42,306 nucleotides of DNA from Sideroxydans sp. (lineage in GTDB: Bacteria > Pseudomonadota > Gammaproteobacteria > Burkholderiales > Gallionellaceae). The notes beneath the pieces were generated by a model. That model worked only from the letters and a program-made list of their open reading frames with translations. It ran no database searches and had not been told where the DNA came from. The position numbers and the translations under genes were made by a program. Where the stretch lies: assembly GCA_028687425.1 (NCBI GenBank), contig JAQUAD010000023.1, positions 1 through 42,306 of the forward strand. Reading direction: 5' to 3'. Positions 28,043 to 37,101 of the stretch are shown here, one piece after another. The first letter of the stretch is position 1; every line of letters starts with the position of its first letter.

Positions 28043-29572
28043 CACCGGCAGTTGTGCAGGCTGCGCGAGTGATCTTCCAGCAGGGAAGCAAACTTCGATC
28101 ACCGTGCCCTTGCCCACGGCGCTCAGGAAAACGATCTCGCCATGCAGCATGTTTGCCAGCTCTTCCATGGCAACCATGCCCATCGAATCCTTTTTCGAAC
28201 GGTCGAGATCGAAGCCCTTGCCATCGTCCCTGACTTCCAGGCGGCATCCATCTCCCTGACGGGCAAGAATGATGCTCACCCTGCTGGCATGCGCATGACG
28301 AACCACGTTGGACAATGCGCTCTGTACCAATCTGTACACCAGGCTGGTTGTCGTTTCATCAAACGACACAAGGCCTTCTTCTATGTGCACGTCGAAATCG
28401 ATGCCGGTGATAGTCAATGTTTCGTTTGCCAGCCATTCGAGTGCGGTAGACACGTCCATGTTCAAAACGGAGGGATGGATGACAGAAACAATTTCGCGCA
28501 TGTGGACGATGGTCTCGTCCAGCAGTTGCAGCGTCTCATCGATGCGTTCGCCCAGTTCCGGATGCGGCTTGCCGAATGTCATGTTCACCATGGCAAGTTT
28601 CATGCGCAGCATGCTGAGGCGCTGGCCGTAATCTTCGTGCATCTCGCGTGCCACTTCCTTGCGTACCTGGCGGAGCTCGGCTTCACGCCGTGCATTCAGT
28701 TCCCGCAACAGCTGCTTTGACTCGCGCAGATTGTTCTCGGTCGCTTTGATCGCGCTGATATCGCGTCCGATGCTGAGCACGCCGGTGACATTGCCGGATG
28801 CATCGATTGCCGGCACCAGATGGATATGGCTGGTCACCTTTCCGGAGCTGGTCAGCCAGGTAGATTCGAAATCATCTTCCTGACCGCTTTCCAGCACTTC
28901 GCGCAAACGCATGCGATAGCTTTCGCCGCAATATTCATTGACTATGATCGATGGCGCCGCGACTCCCATCAAGCGCCGGAATGCCGGATTGGCATAGATG
29001 CGATGGCAGAACCGGTCATAGTGCGCGATGGTGTCAGGCGACTGCTCGACCAGCATCCTGAATTCTTGCCAGCGATTGGGCTTCGTTTTCTCCGATTTAG
29101 GATCAGATTTGATGTCCTGGATGAAACAGATCACATGCCGGACAACGCCTGACTCGGCCATGGGATGCAGACGTACCCTGCATGTCAGAACCTGGTTATT
29201 GATGTGACTGCGTATGGCAGTTTCGTACTCGACACTGATCGCTTTTTGCACTGCCTGACGCAAATGTGCATGCGCCGCCTGCATGAACCCATTGTCTACG
29301 CGGGGCAACTTTGCACGCTGGCTTGGGAATTCACTTTCCGCATGAAGCTCGGGCAATAATTCCGACGCAGCTTCGTTCAGCTGCATGACCACGAAATGAT
29401 CCGGGTTCGCCGCACGCAACACGAGCGCGGCTTCACCGCTGAGCGTGAACAGCGAGCGAAACTGCTTTTCCAGTCGACGGGACTCGGCCAGCTGTCGCCA
29501 CAGGACGATGCCAGACAAGACCAGTGCGGCACAAAGCAGCATGGCTGCGATGATGAAAGCTTCCGTCGACAT
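28040..29572 (-). CDS. PAS-domain histidine kinase of the NarX/DegS type (HisKA_3)
   Basis: 510 residues from the ATG at 29570-29572 (MSTEAFII); the frame extends to 29698, but the operator-like palindrome and the intergenic gap fall there. One membrane helix (FIIAAMLLCAALVLSGIVLW), a first PAS-like region (about 40-165), a second PAS (WQEFRMLVEQSPDTIAHYD...GVLSIGRDIS), a HisKA_3 dimerisation domain with the phosphoacceptor His in REMHEDYGQRLSMLRMK, and a compact HATPase (ALSNVVRHAHA, DDGKGFD). Membrane-anchored with cytoplasmic sensing. Its regulator is probably the NarL-type gene directly upstream. Confidence 0.88.
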   Translation of the reverse strand: MSTEAFIIAAMLLCAALVLSGIVLWRQLAESRRLEKQFRSLFTLSGEAALVLRAANPDHFVVMQLNEAASELLPELHAESEFPSQRAKLPRVDNGFMQAAHAHLRQAVQKAISVEYETAIRSHINNQVLTCRVRLHPMAESGVVRHVICFIQDIKSDPKSEKTKPNRWQEFRMLVEQSPDTIAHYDRFCHRIYANPAFRRLMGVAAPSIIVNEYCGESYRMRLREVLESGQEDDFESTWLTSSGKVTSHIHLVPAIDASGNVTGVLSIGRDISAIKATENNLRESKQLLRELNARREAELRQVRKEVAREMHEDYGQRLSMLRMKLAMVNMTFGKPHPELGERIDETLQLLDETIVHMREIVSVIHPSVLNMDVSTALEWLANETLTITGIDFDVHIEEGLVSFDETTTSLVYRLVQSALSNVVRHAHASRVSIILARQGDGCRLEVRDDGKGFDLDRSKKDSMGMVAMEELANMLHGEIVFLSAVGKGTVIEVCFPAGRSLAQPAQLPV

Positions 29573-29675
29573 GAGGGTGCGACCCGAAATTTGACAGGGC
29601 GCAGAATGCCGACAGTCCTGTACAGCAGCCATCAGGCAAGGTTGAATTTGGTGTAGGGAGGCAGCGGGTGCGGGG

Positions 29676-29689
29676 TAAGGATTTCCCGA
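29676..29689. promoter_or_regulatory. Second copy of the palindrome (TAAGGATTTCCCGA) upstream of the histidine kinase
   Basis: Matches TAGGGATTTCCCTA at 12 of 14 positions. It lies in the gap between the response-regulator gene and the kinase start at 29572, about 104 bases upstream. A further half-site, TAGGGAGG, is at 29654-29661. The pair of sites supports regulation by the local NarL-type protein. Confidence 0.4.
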
Positions 29690-29706
29690 CACCCGCATGC
29701 ACGGAA

Positions 29707-30336
29707 TCAGATCAGAGCGTGCTCGACACCATAGCGAACCAGTTCCGCGTTGTTGCTCAGGTTCAATTTCTGCATCAGCCGTGATTTGTGGGTACTGACG
29801 GTCTTGTTGCTGATAATCAACGCATCGGCAATCTCGTTGACGCTGTCGCCGCGCACCAGCAGTTTCAGGATCTGCAACTCGCGTTCCGACAGTTGCTCAT
29901 GCGGCGCCTGCTGCTTGCTGTCCTGCGTATCGAACACCATCGCTTCAGCCAGCGAGGCATCGATATAGCGTCCGCCAGCCGAAATCTTGCGCACTGCGGC
30001 CAGCAGTATTTCGGGATCGCTATCCTTGGTCAGGTAGCCAGAGGCACCTGCTGCCAGCGCCCGGCGCGCGATCTGCGGCTCGTTGTGCATGCTGAGCACA
30101 AGTATCTTCTGCTCCGGGTTCTGCGCCTTGACGCGGGTGATCAGGTCAACCCCGCTGATGCCGGGCATCGTCATGTCGAGCAGCAGCAGGTCGACCGCAT
30201 TATGATGCAGCGCTTCCAGCACTTCCCCGCCGTTCACCGCCGTGCCGACCACGGTGATTTCACCCACCAGTGCAAACAGTTGCTTCAAACCCTCACGCAC
30301 GATGGCGTGATCGTCGGCGATCATCAGTCTAATCAT
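29707..30336 (-). CDS. NarL/FixJ-family response regulator
   Basis: 209 residues from the ATG at 30334-30336, which has GGGAGGG just upstream; the frame is open further but overlaps the kinase. Receiver domain with Asp8/Asp9 (IADDHAIVREG), phosphoacceptor Asp54 (LLLDMTMPG) and Lys (TKDSDPE); C-terminal LuxR-type HTH with LSERELQILKLLVRG and NKTVSTHKSRLMQKL. Its start overlaps the end of the MASE3 kinase by 8 bases, and a second kinase follows, so it may take phosphate from either. Likely binding sites are the TAGGGATTTCCCTA-type palindromes downstream. Confidence 0.93.
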   Translation of the reverse strand: MIRLMIADDHAIVREGLKQLFALVGEITVVGTAVNGGEVLEALHHNAVDLLLLDMTMPGISGVDLITRVKAQNPEQKILVLSMHNEPQIARRALAAGASGYLTKDSDPEILLAAVRKISAGGRYIDASLAEAMVFDTQDSKQQAPHEQLSERELQILKLLVRGDSVNEIADALIISNKTVSTHKSRLMQKLNLSNNAELVRYGVEHALI

Positions 30337-32233
30337 TTTCCCTCCCGCAATAGCATGGTTTAATCCGCACAGAGATTCGGGTGCCCTTCCCGGGTGCGCT
30401 GTCGATCTCAAGCTCGCTACCCAGCACCAGCGCACGCTCGCGCATACCCATCACCCCGAACGTCTTCTTGCGCACTTGTCCTGGCTCGAAACCGACCCCG
30501 TTGTCCTTGATTTCCAGCATGCATAGATTTTCCTGACGGCACAACCTGACCTCGACACGGGTAGCTTGGGCATGGCGCATGATGTTGGTGAAAGATTCCT
30601 GCACGATACGGAAGATAGTGGTGGCCTGTTCGGGTTCGAGCGACATCTCCTGTTCATCCAGCACCAGTTCGCATGGGATACCGCTTCGTTTCTTGAACTC
30701 CGCCACCTGCCACTCCAGTGCCGAGGAAATGCCCATATCCAGCACGGCTGGTCGCAGTTGTGAAGCGACATCGCGCACCACCTGTATGGTCGCATCGATC
30801 TGGGTGCGGACACTCTGCAGCGAAGGTAACAACTCCGGTTGCACATCTCCGTACTTGAGCCGTATCACGCCGATCTCCATGCGCAAGCTGGTCAGCATCT
30901 GCCCCAGATCGTCGTGCAGATCCTGCGCGATACGCTTGCGTTCTTCCTCGCGCGCTTCTTCGCGGCGCACCGTCAATTCACGCAACTGCCGGTTCGCCTC
31001 TTCGAGCCGCATTTCCGTATTACGGAGTGGCGTAATGTCGGTATACGCTCCCAATACCCCGTTCACTTCGCCATCCAGCCCCTGCAATGGCACCTTGTTC
31101 GTGAGCAACCAGCCCTCCTTGCCATCCTTCAGGGTAATCGGCTCCTCGATATTCAGTTTCGGTCGCGCGCTGAGCATCACCTCCAGATCGTCGGAGCGGA
31201 ATTTAGCCGCCTGGTCAACCGGATAGAATGCGTAGTCGTCCTTGCCGATCATCTGTTGCGCATCCTGCAATCCTATGTCTGTCGCCATGTGTTTGTTACT
31301 GCCGAGATAGCGACCCTGCGTATCCTTCCAGAAGATGCGTACCGGCACATGATCCAGAATGGATTGCAGCATCATCTGCGATGTACTCAGCGCGTCTTGC
31401 GCCGTCCCGAGCCTCACATACGGTTCGCGCACGTTTTCAATGAATACCGCGCGATAGATGAACAGGTAGCCGATCACCTTGTACACATGGCCGAGCATGT
31501 TGAAGATATCGCTCACCGCGCTATACAGAACGAAGCACAGTTCGCTCAGCACACTGATCAGGCATGCCGCCCATAGCCGTCCGGCGTTTTTCGCAGCGGC
31601 TGCATCGCGCGCATGCTGCGCCTGGCGGTAGAACATGACTCCCGCAGCCGTCAGCATGAGTATCAACGCATATTCACTTCCAATCTTGAATGGTGTCAGC
31701 CCCATTCCTTCAATAAAGGTATGCGGCCACACCTCTGGATGTATGAGGATGAGCCAGTAGATTGCAAAAGCGACGAGCACGCTGCCGACCAGCAACTGGT
31801 TGCGCGTCCCGGATGCTTGCAGTGGGCGCTGCCAGGCGCGCAGGGACACCAGCAACAGGATGGCAGCAACGGAAAAGCGCGCTGACAGCCAGAACTGGAT
31901 CGCCTTCTCGGGACTGCTGGGCGTCACGAAATCCGGCATCCCTGAGAATGAGAACATATGGCCGAAATCAAGCAGTCCGACCAGCAGGAAGCCTGCAGCG
32001 AGGATCACGGTATTGGCGGAACGCTCGGGGGAATATGTGTTCCAGGTGATACCGAAAACCATCATCGCAACCACGATGGCAAAGGTCTCAAGGGCAATGT
32101 GCAAGGACAAGGGCATGATGTTCTCGCCCTTCATCATGTTCAGTTCGGGCAACTGCCACGCCAGCAAGAACAACAAAGTCAGGCCGATCAGCAGTCTGTT
32201 CAAGCGATGCAGATATTGGGAGTGGTTTGACAT
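30329..32233 (-). CDS. MASE3-PAS histidine kinase (HisKA_3 type)
   Basis: 634 residues from the ATG at 32231-32233. About 260 N-terminal residues form a membrane sensor with roughly seven helices (for example LLIGLTLLFLLAWQL, SLHIALETFAIVVAMMVFG, FLLVGLLDFGHMFSF); the GLLDFGHMFSFSGMP stretch is typical of MASE3. A PAS domain (MLQSILDHVPVRIFWKDTQG) follows, then HisKA_3 with the His in RIAQDLHDDLGQMLTSLRME and a HATPase (SFTNIMRHAQA, DNGVGFE, GVMGMRERA). The ligand of MASE3 domains is not known. It overlaps the regulator gene by 8 bases, so they form an operon. Confidence 0.92.
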   Translation of the reverse strand: MSNHSQYLHRLNRLLIGLTLLFLLAWQLPELNMMKGENIMPLSLHIALETFAIVVAMMVFGITWNTYSPERSANTVILAAGFLLVGLLDFGHMFSFSGMPDFVTPSSPEKAIQFWLSARFSVAAILLLVSLRAWQRPLQASGTRNQLLVGSVLVAFAIYWLILIHPEVWPHTFIEGMGLTPFKIGSEYALILMLTAAGVMFYRQAQHARDAAAAKNAGRLWAACLISVLSELCFVLYSAVSDIFNMLGHVYKVIGYLFIYRAVFIENVREPYVRLGTAQDALSTSQMMLQSILDHVPVRIFWKDTQGRYLGSNKHMATDIGLQDAQQMIGKDDYAFYPVDQAAKFRSDDLEVMLSARPKLNIEEPITLKDGKEGWLLTNKVPLQGLDGEVNGVLGAYTDITPLRNTEMRLEEANRQLRELTVRREEAREEERKRIAQDLHDDLGQMLTSLRMEIGVIRLKYGDVQPELLPSLQSVRTQIDATIQVVRDVASQLRPAVLDMGISSALEWQVAEFKKRSGIPCELVLDEQEMSLEPEQATTIFRIVQESFTNIMRHAQATRVEVRLCRQENLCMLEIKDNGVGFEPGQVRKKTFGVMGMRERALVLGSELEIDSAPGKGTRISVRIKPCYCGREND

Positions 32234-32246
32234 CACAATGGGGTGC

Positions 32247-32274
32247 TTGATAACGGACGTTACTTTACTATATG
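32247..32274 (+). promoter_or_regulatory. Candidate promoter of the DUF481 gene
   Basis: TTGATA (32247-32252), 16-base spacer, TATATG (32269-32274). It lies in the gap between the divergent MASE3 kinase and DUF481 genes. Matches are 5 of 6 and 4 of 6 with a slightly short spacer, so this is only a candidate. Confidence 0.35.
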
Positions 32275-32403
32275 CGCCTTCGCGCAGGACATCTTGCGAT
32301 GTATTTCCTGTTTATGCGGAACGCCGTTGAGCGAAAAAGTCGCTGCAACAACGATTTTTCCCGCCGTCGCCGGTTTCCGACAATCCAATCACGAGGAATT
32401 CCC

Positions 32404-33123
32404 ATGCACCTTCGAGCGGCTTGCTTGTTACTTTCATCTTGTTTCAGTTTTCCGGTCCTGGCGCTGGATGGCGGCCCGCAATGGCAAGGCAATGCCAACC
32501 TGTCGTTCTCCCGTTCCGCGGGCAACACCAACGGCACGACATATGCGCTTTCGCTGGATGAAGCACGCGCCACTGAGCGTAACAAGCTGTCTGCCTATGC
32601 CTCGGCGTTGTACGGGAAGAGCCAGGATGTCGTCACTGCGGACAAGACCCGCATCGGCGGCAGGTACGACCATAACCTGACCCCGCTGCTGTTCGGCTTC
32701 GGCCAGCTGGAATTCGAACAGGATCGCATGGCCAACCTCGATCTGCGCACCGGTGCGGGTACCGGTTTCGGTTATCACCTGTTGAAAGACGAAAGCGTTA
32801 CCTTCGACGTGTTCGCGGGTCTGTCTCACAGCCGCTCCAGGCTGATGTCGGGCGGCACGATCAACAACAGCGAAGTGCTCCTGGCCGAAGAATCGTCACA
32901 TGCACTTACCGAGAATACCCGCTTGAAACAGAAGCTCAGTTATTACCCCAGCACCCAGACCGGCGGGGAGTTCCGCACCGTGTTCGACAGCAGCCTGGTG
33001 ATTAGCCTGAACAGCACGATGGGGCTTTCGATCAGTTTGCAGAACAAGTACAACAGCGATATCGGCAGCGGCGTCAAGCACAGCGATACTGTGCTGTTGA
33101 CCGGCCTCAACATCAAGTTATAG
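32404..33123 (+). CDS. DUF481 outer-membrane protein (YdiY-like)
   Basis: 239 residues from the ATG at 32404, with CGAGGAA 7 bases upstream; the frame runs further up without a ribosome site. A signal peptide (MHLRAACLLLSSCFSFPVLA) is followed by an all-beta chain with alternating polar and hydrophobic residues ending in a hydrophobic strand and Leu (GLNIKL), as expected of an outer-membrane barrel. WQGNANLSFSRSAGNTN matches the start of DUF481 (salt-induced outer-membrane protein YdiY). It is the only plus-strand gene in the sensory island and probably stands alone. The substrate is unknown. Confidence 0.85.
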   Translation: MHLRAACLLLSSCFSFPVLALDGGPQWQGNANLSFSRSAGNTNGTTYALSLDEARATERNKLSAYASALYGKSQDVVTADKTRIGGRYDHNLTPLLFGFGQLEFEQDRMANLDLRTGAGTGFGYHLLKDESVTFDVFAGLSHSRSRLMSGGTINNSEVLLAEESSHALTENTRLKQKLSYYPSTQTGGEFRTVFDSSLVISLNSTMGLSISLQNKYNSDIGSGVKHSDTVLLTGLNIKL

Positions 33124-33155
33124 ACGGTACAGACCCGCGAACCTTCATTTGAAGG

Positions 33156-33872
33156 TCAGCGACTGAAACTGATTTGAACGCCTGAGAGATTGCGCTCCAG
33201 CTTGAAGTCTTCGGGCAACGTATTCGCCCTGCCCATCAGGAAAAGGCCTATCCCGTCGAAAGTGGGCGTCTGCAGCGACTCGGGCGGCAAACTGGCCTGC
33301 AGTTTGCCAAAGCCGTCGAGATTGTTGGCTGTTACATCGATACAGCCCTTCGTGTAGTTGGCTTCAAAACGTATCCAGAGCAGAAGTTCAGGCTCAAGCT
33401 CGACCTTGAGCATGGGATGTTCGCGGCGAACACGCCACAGATCCTCCAGGTCAACCTTGGGTTTCAAGCCATATGCCGATACTTCTTTCCTGAATTCATC
33501 GAATTTTTCCCAGCGCCGCGTTGTTTCTACCGGCGTCGATGAAACCAGACGCACCTGAAAGTAGGCATGATCGAGCAGCGCGTCGTCCGCGAGACTCTGT
33601 TTGCGGGCACTGATCATGCCATTCTTCCACTTCAGGTCCGAAAAGCAGCTCTTGCCATCCAGAACGTAGAAGCGTGGAACAGCTGGCTCGATGGCATTGA
33701 GGTGTGTGCAGAACAGGGTGAAGAACTTCTCGGTACGCGCCAGTGCCTCATGTACACGGCGCATCATCTCTTGCTGGTCTTGCTGCTGGGTCCGCCTTGC
33801 CTCCAGCTTCTGCGTCGCTTCCCCGGCCAGCTCCGCCAGCAGACTACTCATTGGCGCGTCAGATTGGTTCAT
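33156..33872 (-). CDS. Protein of unknown function with N-terminal coiled coil
   Basis: 238 residues from the ATG at 33870-33872, with AGGAG about 9 bases upstream. I do not recognise the family. Residues about 15-60 are charged and Gln-rich (KLEARRTQQQDQQEMMRRVHE), likely a coiled coil. The rest is mixed alpha/beta with VPRFYVLDGKSCFSDLKWK, EVSAYGLKPKVDLEDLWRV and WIRFEANYTKGCIDVTANNLDGFG. No signal peptide or membrane helix, so probably cytoplasmic. It is convergent with the DUF481 gene (33 bases apart) and sits 57 bases after der, so it may be the last gene of the rlmN...der operon or a gene of the sensory island. Confidence 0.7.
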   Translation of the reverse strand: MNQSDAPMSSLLAELAGEATQKLEARRTQQQDQQEMMRRVHEALARTEKFFTLFCTHLNAIEPAVPRFYVLDGKSCFSDLKWKNGMISARKQSLADDALLDHAYFQVRLVSSTPVETTRRWEKFDEFRKEVSAYGLKPKVDLEDLWRVRREHPMLKVELEPELLLWIRFEANYTKGCIDVTANNLDGFGKLQASLPPESLQTPTFDGIGLFLMGRANTLPEDFKLERNLSGVQISFSR

Positions 33873-33928
33873 AACCACCTCTCCTGAATTCCCTGTTCTG
33901 CGATATTACAAAATGGTATTCACAAATC

Positions 33929-35332
33929 CTAGCCGTATTTCTTGCGCCCCCTGATACGTGCACGATGGGCAGCGCGCTCTTCGCTTTCGGTCAGCGGACG
34001 CGGTGCCTTGTCGGCGAACGGGTTCTTGCCGGATTTGTATTCGATGCGCAACGGCGTGCCTTGCAGTTTGAACGCATCGCTGAACACCCGCTCCAGATAA
34101 CGCGTGTAGCTGGCAGGCACTTTCTCCAGCGCACTGCCGTGGATGACGATCAACGGCGGATTGCTGCCCCCCTGGTGCGCATAGCGCATCTTGGGACGGA
34201 ACGAGCCGTTGCGCGGCGGCGCCTGTTTTTCCACCGCAGCTTCCAGCACGCGTGTGAGCAGCGGCGTGGGCATCTTGGTCATGGCCGCGGCATAAGCCTG
34301 ATTGACGGACTTCAGCAGATTGTCGACGCCGGTGCCTTTCAGCGCGGAGATGAAGTGCTGTTTGGCGAAATCGAGGAAGTGCAGCTTGCGGTCGATGTCG
34401 CGCTTGGCGCTGTCGCGCGCGTAGTCGTCCAGTCCGTCCCATTTGTTCACCGCCAGCACCAGTGCCCGCCCTGCCTGCAGCACGAAGTCGGCAAGGTGGG
34501 CATCCTGCTCGGTGATCTGGTCGCTGGCGTCCACCACCAGCACCACCACATTCGCATCTTCGATCGCTTGCAAGGTCTTCACCACCGAGAATTTCTCGAT
34601 GGCCTCGTCGATCTTGCCGCGCCTGCGCACGCCTGCTGTATCGATGATGGTGTAATGCTTGCCGTCACGTTCGAAATCGATATAGATGGAATCGCGCGTG
34701 GTACCCGGCTGGTCGAAGGCGATCACGCGCTCCTCGCCCAGGATGGCGTTGACGAGCGTGGATTTACCCACGTTGGGGCGGCCGACGATCGCGAGTTTGG
34801 GCTGATCCTTTTTGACTGTGTCTTCCGGCTCGGCCGCGGGCAACTCGTCCAGTGCGATCTCGACCATCTCGGCCACGTTCTCGCCGTGTGCGGATGAGAT
34901 CGGAATCGGTTCGCCCAGTCCCAGTTCATGGAAATCCGCCGTCACCCGCGCACGTTGCATGCCTTCGGCCTTGTTGACCAGCAACATCAAGGGACGTCCG
35001 CTCTTGCGCAGCTGAGTGGCGATGATCTTGTCCTGCGGCGTCAGACCGTCGCGACCATCCACCAGGAACAACACCAGATCGGCTTCGTCCACGGCCTGAC
35101 GTGTCTGTCTGGCCATTTCATGCAGGATGCCGTCCTTGGCCACTGGCTCCAGGCCGCCGGTATCGACCACCAGGTAGGGGCGCTCGCCGATGCGGCCGCG
35201 ACCGTAATGCCGGTCGCGCGTCAGGCCGGGCTTGTCCGCCACCAGCGCATCACGACTGCGCGTGAGGCGGTTGAACAGCGTTGATTTGCCGACGTTGGGT
35301 CGCCCGACGAGAACCAGTGTAGGTAGCATCAC
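33929..35332 (-). CDS. der: Ribosome-assembly GTPase Der (EngA)
   Basis: Tandem-G-domain GTPase needed for 50S subunit maturation. 467 residues. First G domain: [21 protein letters not shown]; second: [30 protein letters not shown]-terminal KH-like domain ends with the basic RIRGRKKYG. In related genomes hfq follows der directly; here about 15 kb of sensory genes intervene. Overlaps bamB by 4 bases (ATGA). Confidence 0.97.
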   Translation of the reverse strand: MMLPTLVLVGRPNVGKSTLFNRLTRSRDALVADKPGLTRDRHYGRGRIGERPYLVVDTGGLEPVAKDGILHEMARQTRQAVDEADLVLFLVDGRDGLTPQDKIIATQLRKSGRPLMLLVNKAEGMQRARVTADFHELGLGEPIPISSAHGENVAEMVEIALDELPAAEPEDTVKKDQPKLAIVGRPNVGKSTLVNAILGEERVIAFDQPGTTRDSIYIDFERDGKHYTIIDTAGVRRRGKIDEAIEKFSVVKTLQAIEDANVVVLVVDASDQITEQDAHLADFVLQAGRALVLAVNKWDGLDDYARDSAKRDIDRKLHFLDFAKQHFISALKGTGVDNLLKSVNQAYAAAMTKMPTPLLTRVLEAAVEKQAPPRNGSFRPKMRYAHQGGSNPPLIVIHGSALEKVPASYTRYLERVFSDAFKLQGTPLRIEYKSGKNPFADKAPRPLTESEERAAHRARIRGRKKYG

Positions 35333-36456
35333 TTTTGTACCGAAATTGCCAGCAACTCACCGTCGCTGGTTTGAACCAATGCACCGTCCCCCATCAGCAC
35401 GGGAGCGGACAGGATGGCGCTGCCATCCGTTTTGCGGCGAGCCAGCAGGCTGCCGTCGCTGGTGTTCAACACATGCAGGTAACCTTCGAAGTCGCCCACC
35501 ATGAGATATTCCTCGAATGGATACGGTGCAGTCAGTTGACGATTGGCGTGCTGGTCGTTCTTCCACAACGTGGCGCCCGTGCCGCGATCCAGCGCGAACA
35601 CGCTGCCGTCGGCATCCGTCACGTACAGGTAACCGCCGAACAAGGCCAAACCCTTGTCGCTGGACATCTCGCGCGTCCACATGGTGTTACCCTGGATCGC
35701 GTCGAAGCAGACCAGCCTGCCCTGAAACGCGATCGCGCACACCTGTCTGTCATCGACAGCCGGCAGACTGGTGATGTCGCTAATGCGTTCCAGCTCGGTG
35801 TTACCGCGCGGCTGCGAAACGGTCGCTTCCCAGATCACCACGCCCTTGGTCAGTCCGATCGCGGCGAGTCTGCCGGCGGCGAAGCCCGCATAGACCATGC
35901 CGTTGCGGATGGCCACACCCGCATGATTGCGCACGCTCAAGGGCGGCGTGGTGCGTTCATACAACCACAGGCGCTTGCCGTCTTGCGCATTCAGTCCGGC
36001 GATACGTCCGTTGCCGGTACGGACTACCACGATACCTTCGGCCACCTTGGGGGCGCTCAGCACTTCGCTGGAGACTTGAACCTGCCAGCGCAGTTTCCCG
36101 TCCGTCTCATCGAATGCCGCCAACTCCCCCTGATCGCCGCCGACCAGCACCAACCCTTCACCAGCGCCCACGCCACCGGAGATGGTGAATCCGGGCTTGA
36201 TGCGCCACATTTCCTTGCCTGTTTCGCGGTCGAAGCGATAAAGATATTCATCGCTCGCCCCGAATACGGCCACACGGGTAACGCCTGGCGTCAGCACACT
36301 GATCCCGCTGTCGCCCAAGTCATGCTGCCAGCGTACCTGGATCGTCGCTGCAGGCTTGAAGTCGATCAGTTGGGCGGGCGCTACGCCGGCCTTGTCGCTG
36401 CTGCAGGCAGCCAGCAGCAACGCGAAAGTCAACAGACTGTAACGGCGCAATATCAT
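35329..36456 (-). CDS. bamB: Outer-membrane assembly lipoprotein BamB
   Basis: Lipoprotein of the BAM complex that inserts beta-barrel proteins into the outer membrane. 375 residues. Lipoprotein signal [17 protein letters not shown] with lipobox LAAC (Cys near residue 18), then an eight-bladed PQQ-type propeller with repeating blade ends ([72 protein letters not shown]). It overlaps yfgM and der by 4 bases at each end. Confidence 0.95.
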   Translation of the reverse strand: MILRRYSLLTFALLLAACSSDKAGVAPAQLIDFKPAATIQVRWQHDLGDSGISVLTPGVTRVAVFGASDEYLYRFDRETGKEMWRIKPGFTISGGVGAGEGLVLVGGDQGELAAFDETDGKLRWQVQVSSEVLSAPKVAEGIVVVRTGNGRIAGLNAQDGKRLWLYERTTPPLSVRNHAGVAIRNGMVYAGFAAGRLAAIGLTKGVVIWEATVSQPRGNTELERISDITSLPAVDDRQVCAIAFQGRLVCFDAIQGNTMWTREMSSDKGLALFGGYLYVTDADGSVFALDRGTGATLWKNDQHANRQLTAPYPFEEYLMVGDFEGYLHVLNTSDGSLLARRKTDGSAILSAPVLMGDGALVQTSDGELLAISVQK

Positions 36457-37091
36457 TTGGCGTTACCCAGTCCATCCAGTTTCAACTGGATCAGATTGCG
36501 TTGGGCAGTTTGGGCATCCGCGTTTGCCAATGCCTGCTTGTAGGCGCTGCGCGCTTCTTCGGTATTGCCCATCGCGCTCAACACGTCTCCCTTCAGGTCA
36601 TCGTACACACTATTGAAAGCGGCAGAATGCGGGGTCTTCAGGTGCTTGAGGGCATCGTCGTACTGTTTCTCGTCCAGCAGCATGGCAGCCAGCTTGAGTC
36701 GGGCGACATGTTGCAGACCTTCTTCATCAGAATGCTCGATCACCCACCACAATCTTGCCTTGGCACGTGTCGCATCCGCAGCCTGCTGGCTGGTCTGCGC
36801 AGCCAGCAGCTGGGCGCGTGCCGCATACGGACTGGTCGAGAAACGATCCGCCAGCGCATCGGCCGCATCACCGATGCGTTTCGCATCGCCGCTGGCGGTC
36901 TGCTTCATTACTTCACCATAAAGGCTGGAAGCACCGGCAATCTGGCTGGCCTGATGCTGCTTCCAGAACTGGCTGCCGGCAAAAGCGAGCAAAGCGACGG
37001 TGACGAGTCCATAAACCCAGTTGCTGTTCTCTTTCCACCAAGCCTTAAGTGCGTCGACCTGTTCCTGTTCGTGCAAATCCAACTCAGACAT
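36453..37091 (-). CDS. yfgM: YfgM/UPF0070 TPR-like membrane protein
   Basis: 212 residues from the ATG at 37089-37091, which has GAGGG 7 bases upstream; an ATG two codons earlier (37097) sits too close to that site. One membrane helix near the N-terminus (NWVYGLVTVALLAFAGSQFW) anchors a periplasmic TPR-like region (ATRAKARLWWVIEHSDEEGLQHVARLKLA in part). In E. coli YfgM works with the SecYEG-PpiD translocon and holds RcsB. In this order (hisS-yfgM-bamB-der) the assignment is well supported. Confidence 0.9.
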   Translation of the reverse strand: MSELDLHEQEQVDALKAWWKENSNWVYGLVTVALLAFAGSQFWKQHQASQIAGASSLYGEVMKQTASGDAKRIGDAADALADRFSTSPYAARAQLLAAQTSQQAADATRAKARLWWVIEHSDEEGLQHVARLKLAAMLLDEKQYDDALKHLKTPHSAAFNSVYDDLKGDVLSAMGNTEEARSAYKQALANADAQTAQRNLIQLKLDGLGNAK

Positions 37092-37101
37092 TTTCATTCC
37101 C

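Noticed and set aside
33141-33156. Short hairpin ACCTTC-ATTT-GAAGGT between the DUF481 gene and the convergent unknown gene as a bidirectional terminator
   Set aside because: Only six pairs, no T-run, and it touches the stop codon of the unknown gene; too weak to annotate.
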